Part shown: positions 11,487 to 24,277 of the stretch, in pieces
Layout of the letters: each line of letters starts with the position of its first letter
How positions within the stretch are numbered: position 1 is the first letter of the stretch
NCBI GenBank assembly: GCA_029168955.1
Contig: JAPDOI010000153.1
Span: 1 to 64,000, forward strand
Source of the DNA: Aplectana chamaeleonis
Taxonomy: Eukaryota > Nematoda > Chromadorea > Rhabditida > Cosmocercidae
Direction: 5' to 3'
Length of the DNA stretch: 64,000 nt
Notes under the pieces: generated by a model
What the model was told of the DNA's origin: nothing
What the model saw: only the letters and a program-made list of their open reading frames with translations
Databases searched by the model: none
Position numbers and translations under genes: made by a program

Positions 11487-12540
11487 TATATATTATATCG
11501 GCGATTTGCGAATTCGGCTTTTTCCGGTAGGTTCTCCAAGCCAGTACCATTTTTCTTCTTTGTTGTAGCAAGTTTGTTTGGTACTGACCTAGACAGTTTG
11601 TGTTTATCACTTTCATTACTGGAAAAATCCCGAATTTTTCGTTGTTCTCTTTCAAGTGTCATTCTGCCTTCATCCATTCATCCCTTCAAACCTTCATTTC
11701 ATTAGTGTAAGGATTCCGATGAAGTTGTTTGATTATAAGCCACAGATCATTCTATTTGTAGACGCTGTTCCCGAAATCCTAATTTTTCTTTTTCACCATT
11801 GGAGAATTTGTATGCGGCCAGCGAGCGGAGGCATCGCGACAAACAGTGACCAATAGTGGGGAAAGAATTTGAAAACTTGGTGGTCACCTATTTCGCGACG
11901 CTGCCGCCAGCGTCAGTTACAGCGCCCATGACCCCTCTTTGCGGTGTAACTTTAGTGCTAATTCTAGTTCTCCTAAAAGTCCCTTTTACTTAGAAAAGTA
12001 GTGTCTGCCCAAACTTTCTGCCTAAATCTAAGTCAACTGTGCCTTAGATTCTATATTAATATTTCAACGCCACTCATCATACAGGTGCATAATTTTCATA
12101 TTGAATGTGATGTGTATTGACAGATACAAATATTATTGTGATCTTCTATTGACAAAATATGTATTTCCATTATGGAAGTGTTGAGTACGTTTAGGAGACT
12201 TATGTATAAATTTTATTGTGTCATGATTTATTTTCGGTCTTTTCTTTTCATCATAACTCAAAACCTCAGTAAGTATTTGGAGAAAAATTCTTCTTTTTCT
12301 GTACCTGAGTAGTATTGTTATAGATTGAGAAACAGTTGAGGAAAATTTCAACTCGTCGAATCAGAAAAGTTGGAGCTAGCGTTATAAAAATTGCGAGGAG
12401 CTAACGTTATACAAATTGCGGCGATACAGGCTTATGCGTGAGTAGATCACGTTTTTTCCCAACGTGCGAATAGTGGAAAATACAAAAACTCAGTAGACTT
12501 AACTAATGGTTAAGGCCTATGTTATAAAGGCTATAAATCC
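11487..12540. other. No gene seen
   Basis: AT-rich. A short direct duplication GGAGCTARCGTTATA.AAATTGCG occurs at 12371-12420. No exon recognised. Confidence 0.3.
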
Positions 12541-12544
12541 GCGA

Positions 12545-12740
12545 AATTCTCATGGTTTCTACGCGTGCTGATGCCGGAGCGGAGGTTAAGAGACAGTGAG
12601 AGAGCGCACTTGACAGACGGAGGAGCAGAATCGCGCGCGCGCCGCTCGCCGCAATGAGTCGTGAATTACACGATGATACCTCTACAGAGGACAGACGTCT
12701 GCGACACTGGTCGTTGAGCGCATGGAGTCACAAAAACGAA
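12545..12740. repeat. Dispersed repeat, pair with 46385-46530
   Basis: Shares 'CCTACGCGTGCTGRTGY', 'GCGGAGGTTARGAGACA' and 'CAGTGAGAGAGCG' with 46385-46530. Function unknown. Confidence 0.5.
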
Positions 12741-12939
12741 TAGGACCGAATTTTCGACTTTCTGGATCAACTATTAATTGTGATTTTATGAATGCGAAGT
12801 ATTTCACTCTGACATCATTTATGAGTATTTTTACTGCAGAGTTTGTCTCCATGAAACCAGAAACAGCTTAAACCAAACCCGATGTGAAAAAGCAGAATAT
12901 TTGATTGGTCGGATTATTCGATCTTATCCGAACACGAGC

Positions 12940-13230
12940 GAAAGTGTGGGGTAGTGGCAAGAGGCGCCGCTATCCACGCATACGGTCGAGTGATCGATCC
13001 TCGCCCTAAGTCAACCAAGCCTTCTATCGCGCTGCGGGGTCAGTAAGATTGGTTACGACGCCACTTTTGTCTGGGAGGATAGAAAACACCGACTTAGAAC
13101 ATCGGCTGGCTCCCGCATGTCATTAGAGTATAGGTCTCCTTTATACACATTCAAAAGCCTCTAAGATTCTGAATGGAAGTTCAGAAATGTGGCGCATTTT
13201 CAGAGGATTGACATACGGCGAGAACTTTAT
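12940..13230. repeat. Dispersed repeat, pair with 29250-29530
   Basis: About 290 bp colinear with 29250-29530 (shared 'GAGTGATCGATCCTC', 'CCAAGCCTTCTATC', 'GGGAGGATA', 'CGGCGAGAACTTTAT'-type words). I suspect this is a fragment of a high-copy nematode element. Confidence 0.55.
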
Positions 13231-16200
13231 TCTTTATTTCTCCTTTATCCGAAGAACAAATATGGAGGCAGAAAGTTATGAAAAGGGAATCCAAAATTTT
13301 CAATCCCAAACGGAATCGAGCTTGTAGCAAACTAGTAACGTTAAAATGTAAGAAAATGGATCGAGTCGCTGAACAAACAAAAACCAAAAATTGAATTTAT
13401 GCGAATGGGTCAGAAATTTTGAAAAACCGAATGAAATGAGTTCGAAACATTCTTAATAAACTCAAATATTATCTTTATCCAATCCGGTCTTCAATCCAAT
13501 AAACATGCGATCACCCATTCCTTGCATTTTTTATTATTCAACAAAACGATTTTTCAGCCGCCCAAAGGTGCGCATTTCTTTCCCTCAAGGTTATGAATCG
13601 TTTCTAACTGTCGTATTAACATTCATCTGTACTTTCCATGGGAATGTGCCAGTGATCTATGGTAGTCACGCTCAGATCTGTTTGTTCAGTGAGCAGCAAC
13701 ATGAAACAGCTCGAACGTTGACCGCGAGCTTAACGCGGTCTTACTGTTCAAACACTGCCAATACTGCGCACGTCATGTGATCCACCCCGGACACGTTCTT
13801 TGAGCTATGCTAGTATTGTTAGAGAGAATGACGTTTCTCACAACAGAAATATCAAACAACAGGAAGCGAGCAAACAATTCCTCAATTAAGGTCATTCGTG
13901 TGTGACTGAAGATGTTAGGAGAGAACGTACTGTGCAAGTTCGGTACATCTGTCAGCATTTAAATAAAGCTCTTACGTAGGGGCTACCTGCACAGTTTGGT
14001 CTTAAGAAAAAAAAAACAAATCTAGGATTTTAATAAAAATTTTGCTTCACCCCATCTCCAGTCGGATTAGCTCAGAGATGAAAAAAAGCGATCTCTCTTT
14101 TCTAATGAATTCACATTAGAATATATTGAAAATATGATATTATATGTAGGTCCAACCCTATACTCCCAGGATTGTGGGTGTATCGTAACCCCTAAAGTCA
14201 AATTTCCATGAAATTCCAGGAGAATTGAGTGGTTGCTCTCGTTTACCTGGGCTGAGATCAATTTTTCTTTGGTCTACGACCCGCGTTGATTAAACACATC
14301 AAAACAGTTTGTATACATTGACTTTCGTGTTCTTTGAAGCAGTTATCACATCACACTCTTTTTATGGGAAAAAATGTATACCAGAAGCAACTGATAGAAT
14401 TGAAATGTTGATGGAGATGAGGAGTAATTCTTAAAATTAAAGAGAGCCATACTGAAGTTTATGGGAGTTATAATGAAACTAGACAGAAATCCTGAAAATG
14501 TGGAAAAAGTTATGGCTTCAAACATTCTTGACTGGCCTCACACTGAAGCACAGTGGAGAATCCAGACGGAATTCAAAAATGCGGTAATTCCCTGGAAGGT
14601 TGAATTATATCTCGAGGTTGCAGGCTTTTGAAAGGGTTTTGAGAGCGAAGGAAAGCAAGAAATTCCGAGTACGCGGGAGATTTCTGGTCGCGATTTTGTC
14701 AAAATTCAAGATGTCGAGGTTGTGAAATATGTATAATCGCGTTGGTGGTGCAAAGCTTCCCGCCACCTTTTTCTGTTAGATTCGGTCTAAATTTTCAGCG
14801 CTGCTTTTATACCAAGTATGATATACGGTCGCACTCATGTTTTTGCGTTCTCTTATTGTAGCGTTGACGCAAACTCACGCGCGCACCGAGTTTGCGCCAA
14901 TGCCACAACAGGAGAAGAAAGTATCAGATGCGATCAATGCCGACTGTACGCACCATTCCGAGAATGCAAAATCTTTCCCTTTTTCCAAGCTCTCAACCAA
15001 AACTTGGTAGTTTCCAAATCTCTAAGTTAAAATTAGATGAGATTTCAGAAAATTCAACAAAACGTATTTGGAAAGTCTCTTACCATTTTCTAACAACACA
15101 CTAAAGCAGCCAAAGTTGATAGGAGCATTCGAACCTTCATGGGCTAGATAATATGCTATTCGAGGAGATTCTCAATGGGTTGAGATTCGTATTTTTACAA
15201 ATTCTGTGAAAGGTGCTACTATGGCTGTCAGCGACGGGTAAATTTAGATTTAATTTTCTTATCATTTAAAAATTGATTAATAAATGACAAAATAGACACT
15301 ATTGGATAAGGACTTCTCCATATGGAAAAACAGCGAGGTTTCGCTGCTGGAAAAACCCATTATTTAGGGCAGAGATGGGGCACCAAAGGGGCAAATTCAT
15401 AAAATTTGCGAAAAACTCCCAGTAATCACGCTTTGTCAAGATGCTCAATACTGATTTTTTTCCCCACCTAAATTTCGGCATACAATTCCCGGAGAGCCAC
15501 CAGGTTGCCTCTTGGAGCGAAACGAAGCATTGAATAGAAAATAATTTGTGCTTACGAGCGGTATATCACAATCGACCGAAATACCAACGCTGAGAGTTGA
15601 AGGAATTGGCAAAAGTAGAGCGTCGGGAAGCTTTCGCTACAAACTTGTATGTTCCGAGGTACTTCGGCATCGGCGAGGAGACCTCAGATAGATCTAAACT
15701 TCTGCTGATACCGCCATCAGTGACCTGTTGGTTTCGGGATCAATACCAGACAGCTGACGGAGCAGTGGGCCCCCTCGGTGAAATAGGCAACTAGTGATAA
15801 GGAGGGGTTCCATTTGACAGAAAAAGCCACCGCTCCCGCGCTGTGATAATCAAAATCAACAGGTCACTAGGGCGGTACCAGAGTTTACGTAAAGAACTGC
15901 AGAGATTTCGAGGACGCGGACACATCATGGGAATTCCAGGAAAATTGAAAGAAGTTCCCAGAGGGTAGGGCGTTCATGAGGAAATCGCGGGCATTGCGAA
16001 TTCGCGGCCAATCCGTGGGAATCCTGAGAGCATTTCAAATAAAAAAGAATCTACGAATATTTAGAACAAATTTAAAGGTGATTTCGTGGAGATCTCAGGG
16101 CGACCTCCAGGATACAGAACCTTCTGAATAACTTCAAAAATGTTTCAGCGTGCGAAAATCCAATAAAGACTGGAATTCGAGGAAAAGGACAATCAAAGAG

Positions 16201-17039
16201 AAAATTCGAGCGAATTTCCGCTAGCTCTCGAAGGGGAGTTCTCTTGGAGAAATCGCCCGGATTTTGACAGAGAGATTCACGCAAAAATAGGTGCGCGAAA
16301 ATGACTCGATTCCTGCAATTTGAATTCAGCGCAAGAAGATTGCGAATTTACCGCCAAAAAATACCGGTAAATCGTTACACTGAAAATGGCGCGAATTTAT
16401 GGGGTCCGCCACCAAAACTTACCGCGTTAACACAGTCATCATTGAAATGAGAGCGCCCCCGCGCAGCAGCGAAAAATGGCTCATTCGATATCGCGCAGGT
16501 CCCTGGCTACAAAGTGGATTGATGAGGGTCGCTGGGTCGACTCTTGGTATGCAGAGGCAAAAATCCACGGTACATTCTCACAGAAAAAAATCCGGCACTT
16601 CCGTGCATTTTCGCCTGGTCGAGACAGTAAAGATCTTGTAGAATCTCGGCAATGCACCTCGACTACACCGCGAAAGTGCCGTGCATCTGTCGCGTCCGCT
16701 CTGGTTCAGCACCGAGGCAGCAGGTTCCCGACAGGTTCTCAGTAAAAATCCAGGGAAATTCCTCTCAGAAGCTTAGAAAGATCACCAAGAGCTACTCCTG
16801 GCACTAATGCAGGAGAAGGGGGCCACATGGAGTGGTAAGTAGTTATCATTGCAGGGTTTAAAATATCTATGGCTCTAGACAGATGGATCTCACTAGGAAG
16901 CTTGCACCTGTTCTACACGGGTTTCCCGTGGACTTTTATAAAACCATGTGTTGATAGTTGTAGGTATGGGACACAGCACTGATCATTTCGTTTTCCAAAT
17001 CCCCTAAAATGCCTCTGAGATTTACAAAGAGATTTCCAA
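13231..17039. other. No gene seen, low-information repeats
   Basis: AT-rich tracts with repeated 'ggaaattccagg/tttggaaatttc' words typical of decayed repeats. 14868-14905 carries the 'accgagtttgcgcc' motif. Open frames here lack splice support. Confidence 0.3.
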
Positions 17040-17465
17040 AGTGGGCATTTCCACCAAGCTTTTGCCAATAGAAAAAAGGGTACAGGCGAATGACAATTCT
17101 TCGGGGCGCCGAAAAAATTGTCTCCGGATCGAGCTAAAACTTGTTACTAGGGGTCGTTTTGGGTGCTGATTACGAATCTGAGACATAAAGGGGGAAATTT
17201 TGCTGGTAAAACTCGACCTTTTGACGATTTTCGGAGAATGCTGCGATCAAATCGCCTCAAAACGATGTACCATAAGAGTTATTCCGGGCTGCCTAACAAG
17301 AAAAATCTGCAACCTGTTTATCGATTTTCGATATGTTACGGTGGAGTACATGGTAGCTCGGTCAAAGACTCCCGAGATTTCACTCAAAAAATTTCATTGT
17401 GGTTATCATTTGAGACGCTGAACTTACGATTTTGAAGGTCCGTTTTTCGATTTTCCAAACTTGAA
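17040..17465. repeat. Fragment of the CAAGGG-type (Harbinger-like) family
   Basis: Contains 'GGGTGCTGATTACGAATCTGAG', the complement of the family word 'CAGATTCGTGTTCAGCGCC' found inside the copies at 37056-38041 and 52292-55916. No ends recognised. Confidence 0.45.
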
Positions 17466-17469
17466 GGTT

Positions 17470-20400
17470 CTTCTTCTTCTTCTGCAGCCACAGAGAGGGT
17501 CCTGTCATAGATTGAGGAACTGGAGCCACAAGCGTCGGATTCTCCTGCACAGGATCTACTGGTGTTAACGATGTCGGTCTCATCGCGCAGTTGAAAAAGG
17601 TGCGCAGTAGTATGCCTCTTTATTACCACAATCCGGGCACTTGTCCAGGTCTGCTGCTCATCGATCTGTCATGTGTAAATAAAGACATAAGCATGGGGAG
17701 TGCCCGCAGCGCAACTGAGGCAAGGGTGCACCTGGCACCGCCTATCCGAGTTCCATCTCGGTTTCGCTGACCTCAAGGCCGGCACGACTCCGAGAATGGA
17801 TTTTACGGCGGTCTTGCATAAGTGATCCTTGACGAATTGGGTATGCTCAGCGCAGCGTAAGAGACGTGAGGCGTTCTTGTTGTGCGCGTTGGTCCATCTC
17901 TGTATACTTGCTGATTTTCCGCTGGGAGAATTGGCAAACGGCTTTCTTATACTTCTCTCTCTGACGGGCTCTAATACTCTTCAAAAACTGAGCGGATGAT
18001 TTGGCTGGCTTCAGGATGTTTATGTACAGCTGTTGTGCATGCGGAGTTGGCAATGGTCCTTAACTGGCAGGATCTGCGAGCCTCGGCGTGTGGAGTGCTC
18101 CCACTGGAGAGCTTTTTAGAACAGCCTGTTGCGATTCGCAATGCTCCATTTTGAATGCGCTGCAGCTTGGACCGGGATGTGTCCGACACGATATGCTGCC
18201 AGACTGGTGCAGCATACTCCAGGAGCAGGCTGTGCGCATAGCCCCTTGTACGTGGTCAGGATCGTTTCTTTACTGCACCCCCAGTGACGTTCCTGCCGAG
18301 AGCACGTAGGACGTTCAGAGTCTTGTTTTCACTGCAGCTTCCTTCTGCTCCGGTGTTCGCGCAAACCTCAGCGAAAGGGTCCACACACGAGTCCGGAGCA
18401 GCTTAAAGAGATCGGGCGGCCGGCAGGCAGAAGTTTCAAATCCCATTTTCACCATTACTGTGGATGAGAGCACCTGTGCTCCGCATAGGAATCAGTGGAA
18501 AAAGACGGTGACGGATGATTCAGCGGCAGAGACCGTAAGCATCTTTGCATATCGAGAAGCAACTTGTTTCCAACTCGATCAAGTAGTCATTTGATCTTAC
18601 TGGCAGCTAGCATTTATGTCGCGATCCCGGCATAGTATAGTAATATCATCCTACGCTATATGCTAGCGACCTTGATGTCCCTGGGGATGGAACGGGTAGA
18701 TCCTTTCATATATACAGACTGAAAAGAACAGGCGATAGAACTCCTCCTTGAGTGGGTACACCGGCAGCAATTACAGGATGCTATTGGAGACGTGCCCTTG
18801 AAATAGCACATTTGCCCGACGTCAGCTTGGTGAATGCGGTTATCCACCCGCTTCTGCCAGGAGCGGAATGGTAGACACTTAATAGGCTCTCCTGACAAAA
18901 TGCCCAAGTTTACGAGTGTCAAAAGCCTTCGCTAGGTCAGAGGGCTACACCTACCGATTCGCTTGAGGTTTCATGGCATTGAAGCCGTCCAAAACATAGC
19001 TCACAATTTCCAACGCAGGGCCGTAGTGGTGGAATGTAGCTTACGGAAACCATGTTGATGCTGCTGTTTTACTATTATGTTCGGCAAGCTCCTCCACAGC
19101 CAATTTTTTCCGCAACTTTGGCAATAGTGTGAGAAGACTCGATTGGCCTGTAACCTTTTGCCGTGGATGGTGCGGATTCACCCGGCTTCCTGGCAATTGG
19201 ATTGACGCTTGTGCTACTTTCCAATCTTGAGGTAATGTACAGGTGCAGAAACGATGTATTAATGACGCTCAAGCGAGAGCAGGGTAGTAGTTCATTTGGC
19301 AGTCTCTTTAGAACTGCTGGGCTCAAACCATCTTGGCCCTACTGCCTTCGAGTTACTCATATTGCCTTGATAACCTTCTCGACACTGAGCGGGCGTGACT
19401 GCATCACCTCTTCAGTCATGGGTGGCGAATTTACAAGAGTTCCCGAACAGTTATTCTATTCTGCTTCTCTCTTTTTGATTTAGTTATGAAAAAATGCTTC
19501 CCAAAAGAGCATTTGCGGCCTCTTCCCTGACTTGAAGACTCCGCCGTCGAATTCAATCCGTGGAGATTGTCGGCGGAGGTGAACTTTCGGGAGATCGCTT
19601 TTCCAAGGCCTTCCGCGTTGCTGCTGCATCATTTCTGAAGTTCGTATCTTACTCGATGAACTTTTCCCAAGATTCTTTCTTGTGCCTATCCAAGGTCCAT
19701 CCTGATCCTCATTATCAGCTCGGCAATGTCTGGGTCAAGATGATTAGCAGCTCTCTTTGCGTCCCTTGTCCTTATCTTCTGCAGTGTCTCCCTGGTGACA
19801 TTGGGAAAGAAGGTCTTGACACGACCTTCAGGGATCGCAGCTTTCATCGCCTTTCTGATGGCAACAGAGAGGTGGCCGCTCCTTCTGGTGTACATTGCCA
19901 TTCCACGGATATTCGGCCGCTTGGCGAGTGCAAACCTCCTGAACAGGCTCCAGTCTGCAAGGCCTAAATTGAGATAAGAACGATGACCGAACACCTGTAT
20001 AGGGGAGCAAGAGAGTTAGAGAGATCGATATTGACAAAGACCGGAATGTGATCACTGGAAAGTGTTGTGGATGTAGACCAAAGAGCAGGCATTAGAGAGA
20101 TTAGAAGAGACAAGGGGATGTCTGGGCTGGAGGATCGACCGTAGGCAGGAGACGAGTGGGCTTTGGTCATCGTTAAGGATAACGAGGTCGCACTCATGCG
20201 CCGCTCCCACCGCTGGAACGTCGGAGGGCCGTGTGCCGGGAATTTCCGACCAAGGGCGAGCAGGCGGGGCCCATGTTTTGCGAGTGGAGAAGTCTATGGA
20301 GGCGCGAGGCGGGGGCGCGCAAATTTCGTTACCTCGGTCCTGCAGGAGGGAGAATTCGGGAAACAGAGGGAAAACATGTTTGCTCAGGCAAATCTGACCT

Positions 20401-21600
20401 TACGTTTGAACGCTAGAATCAAGCCCGTGCCACATACGGAGCACAACGTTTTATGCGGAAAACATGTTCGCTCCAGAGCAAATCTGCCTTACAGCCTCAA
20501 CGCTAGAATCAAACCCGTGCCACATACGGAGCACAATTTTATGGTATTCGCACATCGTCAACGCGCGGTGGCCTCGAGTAAGTACTTACATCATCAGCGC
20601 ACTCTCGCGCGGTGGCAATCAAAATCAAGTTCCCCAGTCTATCGATTAAGGGCTTAGATGGAGACCACCATGGGGTTTGAAGAATTTTGGAGAGGGTATA
20701 GCATCCTGCCCAGGGTGTGGGAGGGATGGTTCCGGAGATCGTTATACAAAGGGACCAATCTGTTTAAGCTGATTGACAACGTGGAGATGTTCTGCCAGGC
20801 CCCGCGCCCCTTTGCTTGGAGATGTGTCGGGCGTAGCGCAGTATGAGTCATGGGGCTGGGGCGGGGGCGGACCCGTTGGGCGCCAGGTGCTGGTATTATA
20901 GATCATGGGGCTGGGGCGGGACCGTTGGGCTCAGGCTGAAAGTGGTGGGTAGAGGGACGCGGCCCTCCGACGTTCTGGGTGGTGCAGGGGACGTCGGCAC
21001 TCAAACGTTCTGAGCAGTCTTCGACGTCATTTCACTCTAGCATCAGAATCAGGCGACGAGCAGGGCAACGTATGAGCATCAAAGTCACACGCAAAGACAA
21101 TTGAGGAGATAGAGAGCAGTCATACAGCTGCTTGAGTGAAGTGGGGATAGGGGTTGTAGGTTGGTGGACGGAGGATGTAGGAGGAGGAATGTATATATTA
21201 GAAAAGAAAGTGGAGTTTTTAGAGGTAAGATGGATTGGGATGTACTCGAGGTGCCATCCACTGGAGTGTTTGGAATGATGTGAGAGGGAAGGGCAGACGA
21301 CAGAAGACAAAAGTAGAGGAACTCCCGCCTCCTGAGATGATTTCTAGGATTATGAGTATGCAGTATAGCCCAGGATGTTTGGATGTCGAGAGGTAGCAGA
21401 GGGAAAGTTTGGTTTCCCTGGAACCATGATAACATCCGAGGTGATGAGTACGGGCGAAGAGAGATAATTCAAGAAAGCTTGGCGCGAAGACCGTTGAGAT
21501 TGATATTCTTGTACAATAAAGAGGGCGGTTGGTAGATGAGGAATTTGGGTTACTGGAGGCCTGGAGCACAGCAATGCAACGAAAAGGAAGAATCGTGGTG
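17470..21600 (-). mobile_element. Nearly full-length Jockey/CR1-like LINE, copy D, decayed
   Basis: Minus-strand ORF2 in order: endonuclease start 'NLNGLRAKLS' and 'DVIMVPGKPNF' (21.4-21.57 kb), 'EYIPIHLTSKNSTFFSNIYI' (21.2 kb), then, after an inserted DNA element, 'CDLVILNDDQSPLVSC' (20.15 kb) and the endonuclease box 'SDHIPVFVNI' (20.04 kb). A linker follows (19.7-20.0 kb), then RT block 'AKGYRPIE' (19.13 kb), a damaged YADD region (18.64-18.67 kb), 'KLQRIQNGALRIATGC' (18.15 kb) and 'HTTAHLF' (17.6 kb). It ends in GAAGAAGAAGAAG near 17470. Frameshifts and stops make it inactive. ORF1 was not recognised. Confidence 0.8.
20197..20996. mobile_element. 800-bp DNA element (hAT-like) inside LINE D endonuclease
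   Basis: Flanked by GCACTCA at 20190-20196 and 20997-21003. GAACGTCGGAGGGCCG at 20215-20230 is inverted at 20960-20975. A 7-8 bp target duplication suits hAT-type elements. Removing it rejoins the LINE peptide at '...ECDLVILN', so the insertion is later than the LINE. It contains two tandem copies (about 80 bp each, 20374-20455 and 20459-20535) around 'CCGTGCCACATACGGAGCAC'. No transposase. Confidence 0.7.
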
Positions 21601-21702
21601 TCTCACAGAACTGAGACCCGAACAGAAGAGAAAGTGCACCAACCTTTTTAACATTGGCATCCAAAAAGTGACATCCTCTGTCGCATGTATTGGCACATGG
21701 GT

Positions 21703-21915
21703 GAGTTCTTCTTCTTCGCGGAGTCACTGGGTTCCTCTCGACGCCCCGACTCTTTGCAGTAGGATCTTCAAGGAGAGCTGCGGCCACCCAGCACCTCTCC
21801 CATGACAAAAACCTCTCCGCGGAGGGATTGACGTCGGTTGCACGGCGAAAGGTGGTCTTCTTTCCTCCACACTGCCACGGCACGAGCGTACGACATCTCG
21901 GCAGCAAACTGAACT
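21703..21915 (-). mobile_element. LINE 3' fragment E with GAA tail
   Basis: Antiparallel to 3600-3770 (shared 'CCGAGATGT.GTACG.TCGTGCCGTGGC', 'GGAAAGAAGACCA'). On the minus strand it runs into GAAGAAGAAGAACTC at 21703-21716, like the AAG tails of the other copies. Probably a separate, strongly 5'-truncated LINE insertion. Confidence 0.45.
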
Positions 21916-21949
21916 TGAAGGTAAGTAACGCCAGTTAAAAAACAATATT

Positions 21950-22170
21950 CCTACCGTTACCTACAGTAACCCTAAGTCTGGCGACAAATAGACCCCAGAT
22001 TCGGGTTCAGCGCCCTAAATAACCCTCAGTTGAAAATTTTGGGTCGAATCCGAAATTTTTTTTGAAACACCCCAAAAATTCCCTTACCTTTTTGTGAAGC
22101 AATGGAAATGCTATTTTTGGAATTCCCCAGTCATTTAGGGAATTTCAAGCACGGGTTATTTATGTACCGT
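21950..22170. repeat. Fragment of the CAAGGG-type family
   Basis: Carries 'CCAGATTCGGGTTCAGCGCC' and 'AATAACCCTCAG', diagnostic words of the family described at 37056-38041. Terminal repeats are absent. Confidence 0.45.
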
Positions 22171-22599
22171 CACAGACCTAAAGCAACGACAGCATGGTTT
22201 TCCGAATCTCTACGGGAAGTTTAAAGCAGTCCCTGGTAAGGCAAGGTGGAGGACAAAAACCAAATTTCTTCCCCGAGCTAATTTGCCCGATTGGAGGTGA
22301 CACTTCCCCTCGAAACAACCTACATACACCCGATGTGAACATGAAATGTATCTGACAGTGAACAACATATTTTCTGAACGTTTCTGTCGCCGCCTGTTCA
22401 CACATACATACTACTTACGCACGAATATTTGATAACAGTTAACCGGTTACCATACATAAACGGCGCTGCCTGTATTTGGATACCTTGTGCCACTGATGTC
22501 ACCGTTTATTCAGTAGTTGCTCACTGAAAGCCCCGGCAAACCACACCCTCCACTTTACTTTCGGCTCACCACCATCAGCACCGCGTGTTCGTCTTGGAA

Positions 22600-22726
22600 T
22601 GTTTGTACATCGCCATACTGACTATAAATACACGATGCCGACGACCTCACTGACTAACAGTCACTGACACTTGAACCCGCCCCCACGCTCACTTCATCAC
22701 CTCAGAGTTTACCTACTCGACTGGCA
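22600..22726 (+). promoter_or_regulatory. TATA promoter and 5' leader of the Q/N/Y-rich gene
   Basis: TATAAATA at 22623-22630 lies 97 nt before the ATG at 22727. A start site about 25-30 nt downstream of it would give a leader of about 70 nt. A clear TATA box is common for highly expressed secreted or structural protein genes in nematodes (general knowledge). No spliced-leader acceptor is obvious just before the ATG. Confidence 0.5.
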
Positions 22727-22874
22727 ATGCTCCGGCTGTAAGTTTCTTAAAAAGTTCTTCTTATTACAATTTTCCTCACTGTTTTGTCTGTGAACCTGGA
22801 ATATTTAAGTGTGATCATGTGGTGCTGGTCCCATTGGCCTTTCGCGCAGTACAGCAGTAGCAGTGGCCAATACG
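22727..22874 (+). CDS. Signal-peptide exons 1-2 of Q/N/Y-rich secreted protein
   Basis: Exon 1 is 22727-22737 (ATGCTCCGGCT|GTAAGT). A 72-nt intron follows. Exon 2 is 22810-22874 (TTTAAG|TG ... TACG|GTGGGT). Together they code 'MLRLVIMWCWSHWPFA', a plausible signal peptide with cleavage after ALA 16, then 'QYSSSSGQYG'. The exon ends in phase 1 with a lone G. Both downstream exons (25886 and 30254) begin GC TCG, so each completes a Gly codon in frame. The fit in phase, composition and promoter spacing is why I accept this weak-acceptor model. Confidence 0.55.
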
Positions 22875-23863
22875 GTGGGTTTTCCAAACCACAGAATAAT
22901 TATGTAAATATACCCAAAGAATCAAGCGTTCTTAATTTTGGGAATAACAAAACTGCAAATTTTTTCATGAATGAAATTTTCCATGCCTTCATTTTTTTCG
23001 TTAGCGCGAAGTTGATTTTTCAGTTAATAAATCACCGATAACCCGGAAAAAAATAAGTCGGTTGTTTAGCTCTTTTTAAAAATTGTGAGGAATTTGTGAG
23101 GACAGAAGTCCTCACAAATTAAATTTGCCCCGCAGCTGGCAGAGTAGCCGGCAGACGGCAACTGCTGGGGACGAACGGAACTGGGGGACCTGAACGATTT
23201 ATGCTTGTCGCTGGGTCCCTCTTCATGATTCCATGTCGGGAGATTACTTCGAGAAGCAGACTTTTAAGTGCCCCATGCCTATCAAGTTGTTACCTTACAG
23301 AGGAATGACCAGACCTGGTTGCCAGAACTACCCGTGAAACCAGGTTTTTCTGATCGACGACCTTCCGGGTAGTGATGAAAATCCTATCCTAGCTGCCCAA
23401 GTGGTAGCAAAAGAAGAGGTTGTGGGCGTAAAAATCGCGAGGTCTATATTCAAAATAAAATTTATCCGCAATGAACTGTCTTTATCATTCGAATTATCGA
23501 AAGTGTGTCCCATAATCGTGGGTTGCGGGGCAGCTCATCCCCGTTGGCGTAAATTGCTTCCCAACTTTGGGCAGGGGGTTAAATTCCCTGGATGTGCGAA
23601 ATTCCTAGAGGGTGCGAAAGTTCTTAAGAGCTATTAATGCTCTAAAGGACAAGGGGATCCTTGATCAAGATTCCATTTTACGTTGGTATGAACTCGGCGC
23701 GAGGATGAGTTGCCCGTCAACGAGTTCAAGTATGCCACAATTTTTTCTGTCGGTATCAAAGTAACCGCGAGCATATGCGGTTGCGCTTTCTATACACACT
23801 CCTTTAATCAGGTGTGGCCCATACAGGGGCGGTCTGTGCACGTACAGTTTACAGCAATCTTAA
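22875..23863. other. Intron sequence
   Basis: Left part of the long intron. It holds a perfect 13-bp stem, AATTTGTGAGGAC/GTCCTCACAAATT, at about 23091-23120. No other exon was recognised. Confidence 0.35.
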
Positions 23864-24277
23864 AAGGACATGGTGCGGTTGCGGTCACACACTAAAACTA
23901 CGGTGAAAAACCTGGCTCTTTGCCAGATTTCATTATCGATCGACAGCACAGCTGATTTTTCTGAAGTGGGTTACGATTTTTTCTTGCTTGTTTCTGCATT
24001 ATTTTTGTTGGTTTCTTCAGGCTCCGATGTGTATTTTTCAAAATTCTGTTTTGAAATCCAAAAAAAGGCAAATTTCTCTCGCACACTAAAAACCGCCTAA
24101 TCGTAATATTATAGGAGTCAGAAACAAAAATGAAGCAGAAACAAACAAGAAGAAAAAGAAAACCGTAACTCACCGTAAGAAAATTAGCTGTGCTGTCGAT
24201 CATGAATGAAATCTGGCAAAAAGCTCAGGTTTTCCACCATCAGTTTTAGTGTGTGACCGCAACCGCGCCATGTCCCT
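23864..24277. mobile_element. 414-bp foldback MITE in TTAA
   Basis: TTAA at 23860-23863 and 24278-24281 brackets arms beginning A(A/G)GGACATGG and sharing 'GCGGTTGCGGTCACACACTA', with about 150 bp of inverted similarity (for example GATCGACAGCACAGCT in both arms). TTAA targets are typical of piggyBac-type elements. No coding capacity. It sits in the intron of the Q/N/Y-rich gene. Confidence 0.75.

Noticed and set aside
11014..11655. 213-codon minus-strand open frame
   Set aside because: It crosses a 206-bp MITE from end to end, has no recognised domain and no splice support; chance frame.
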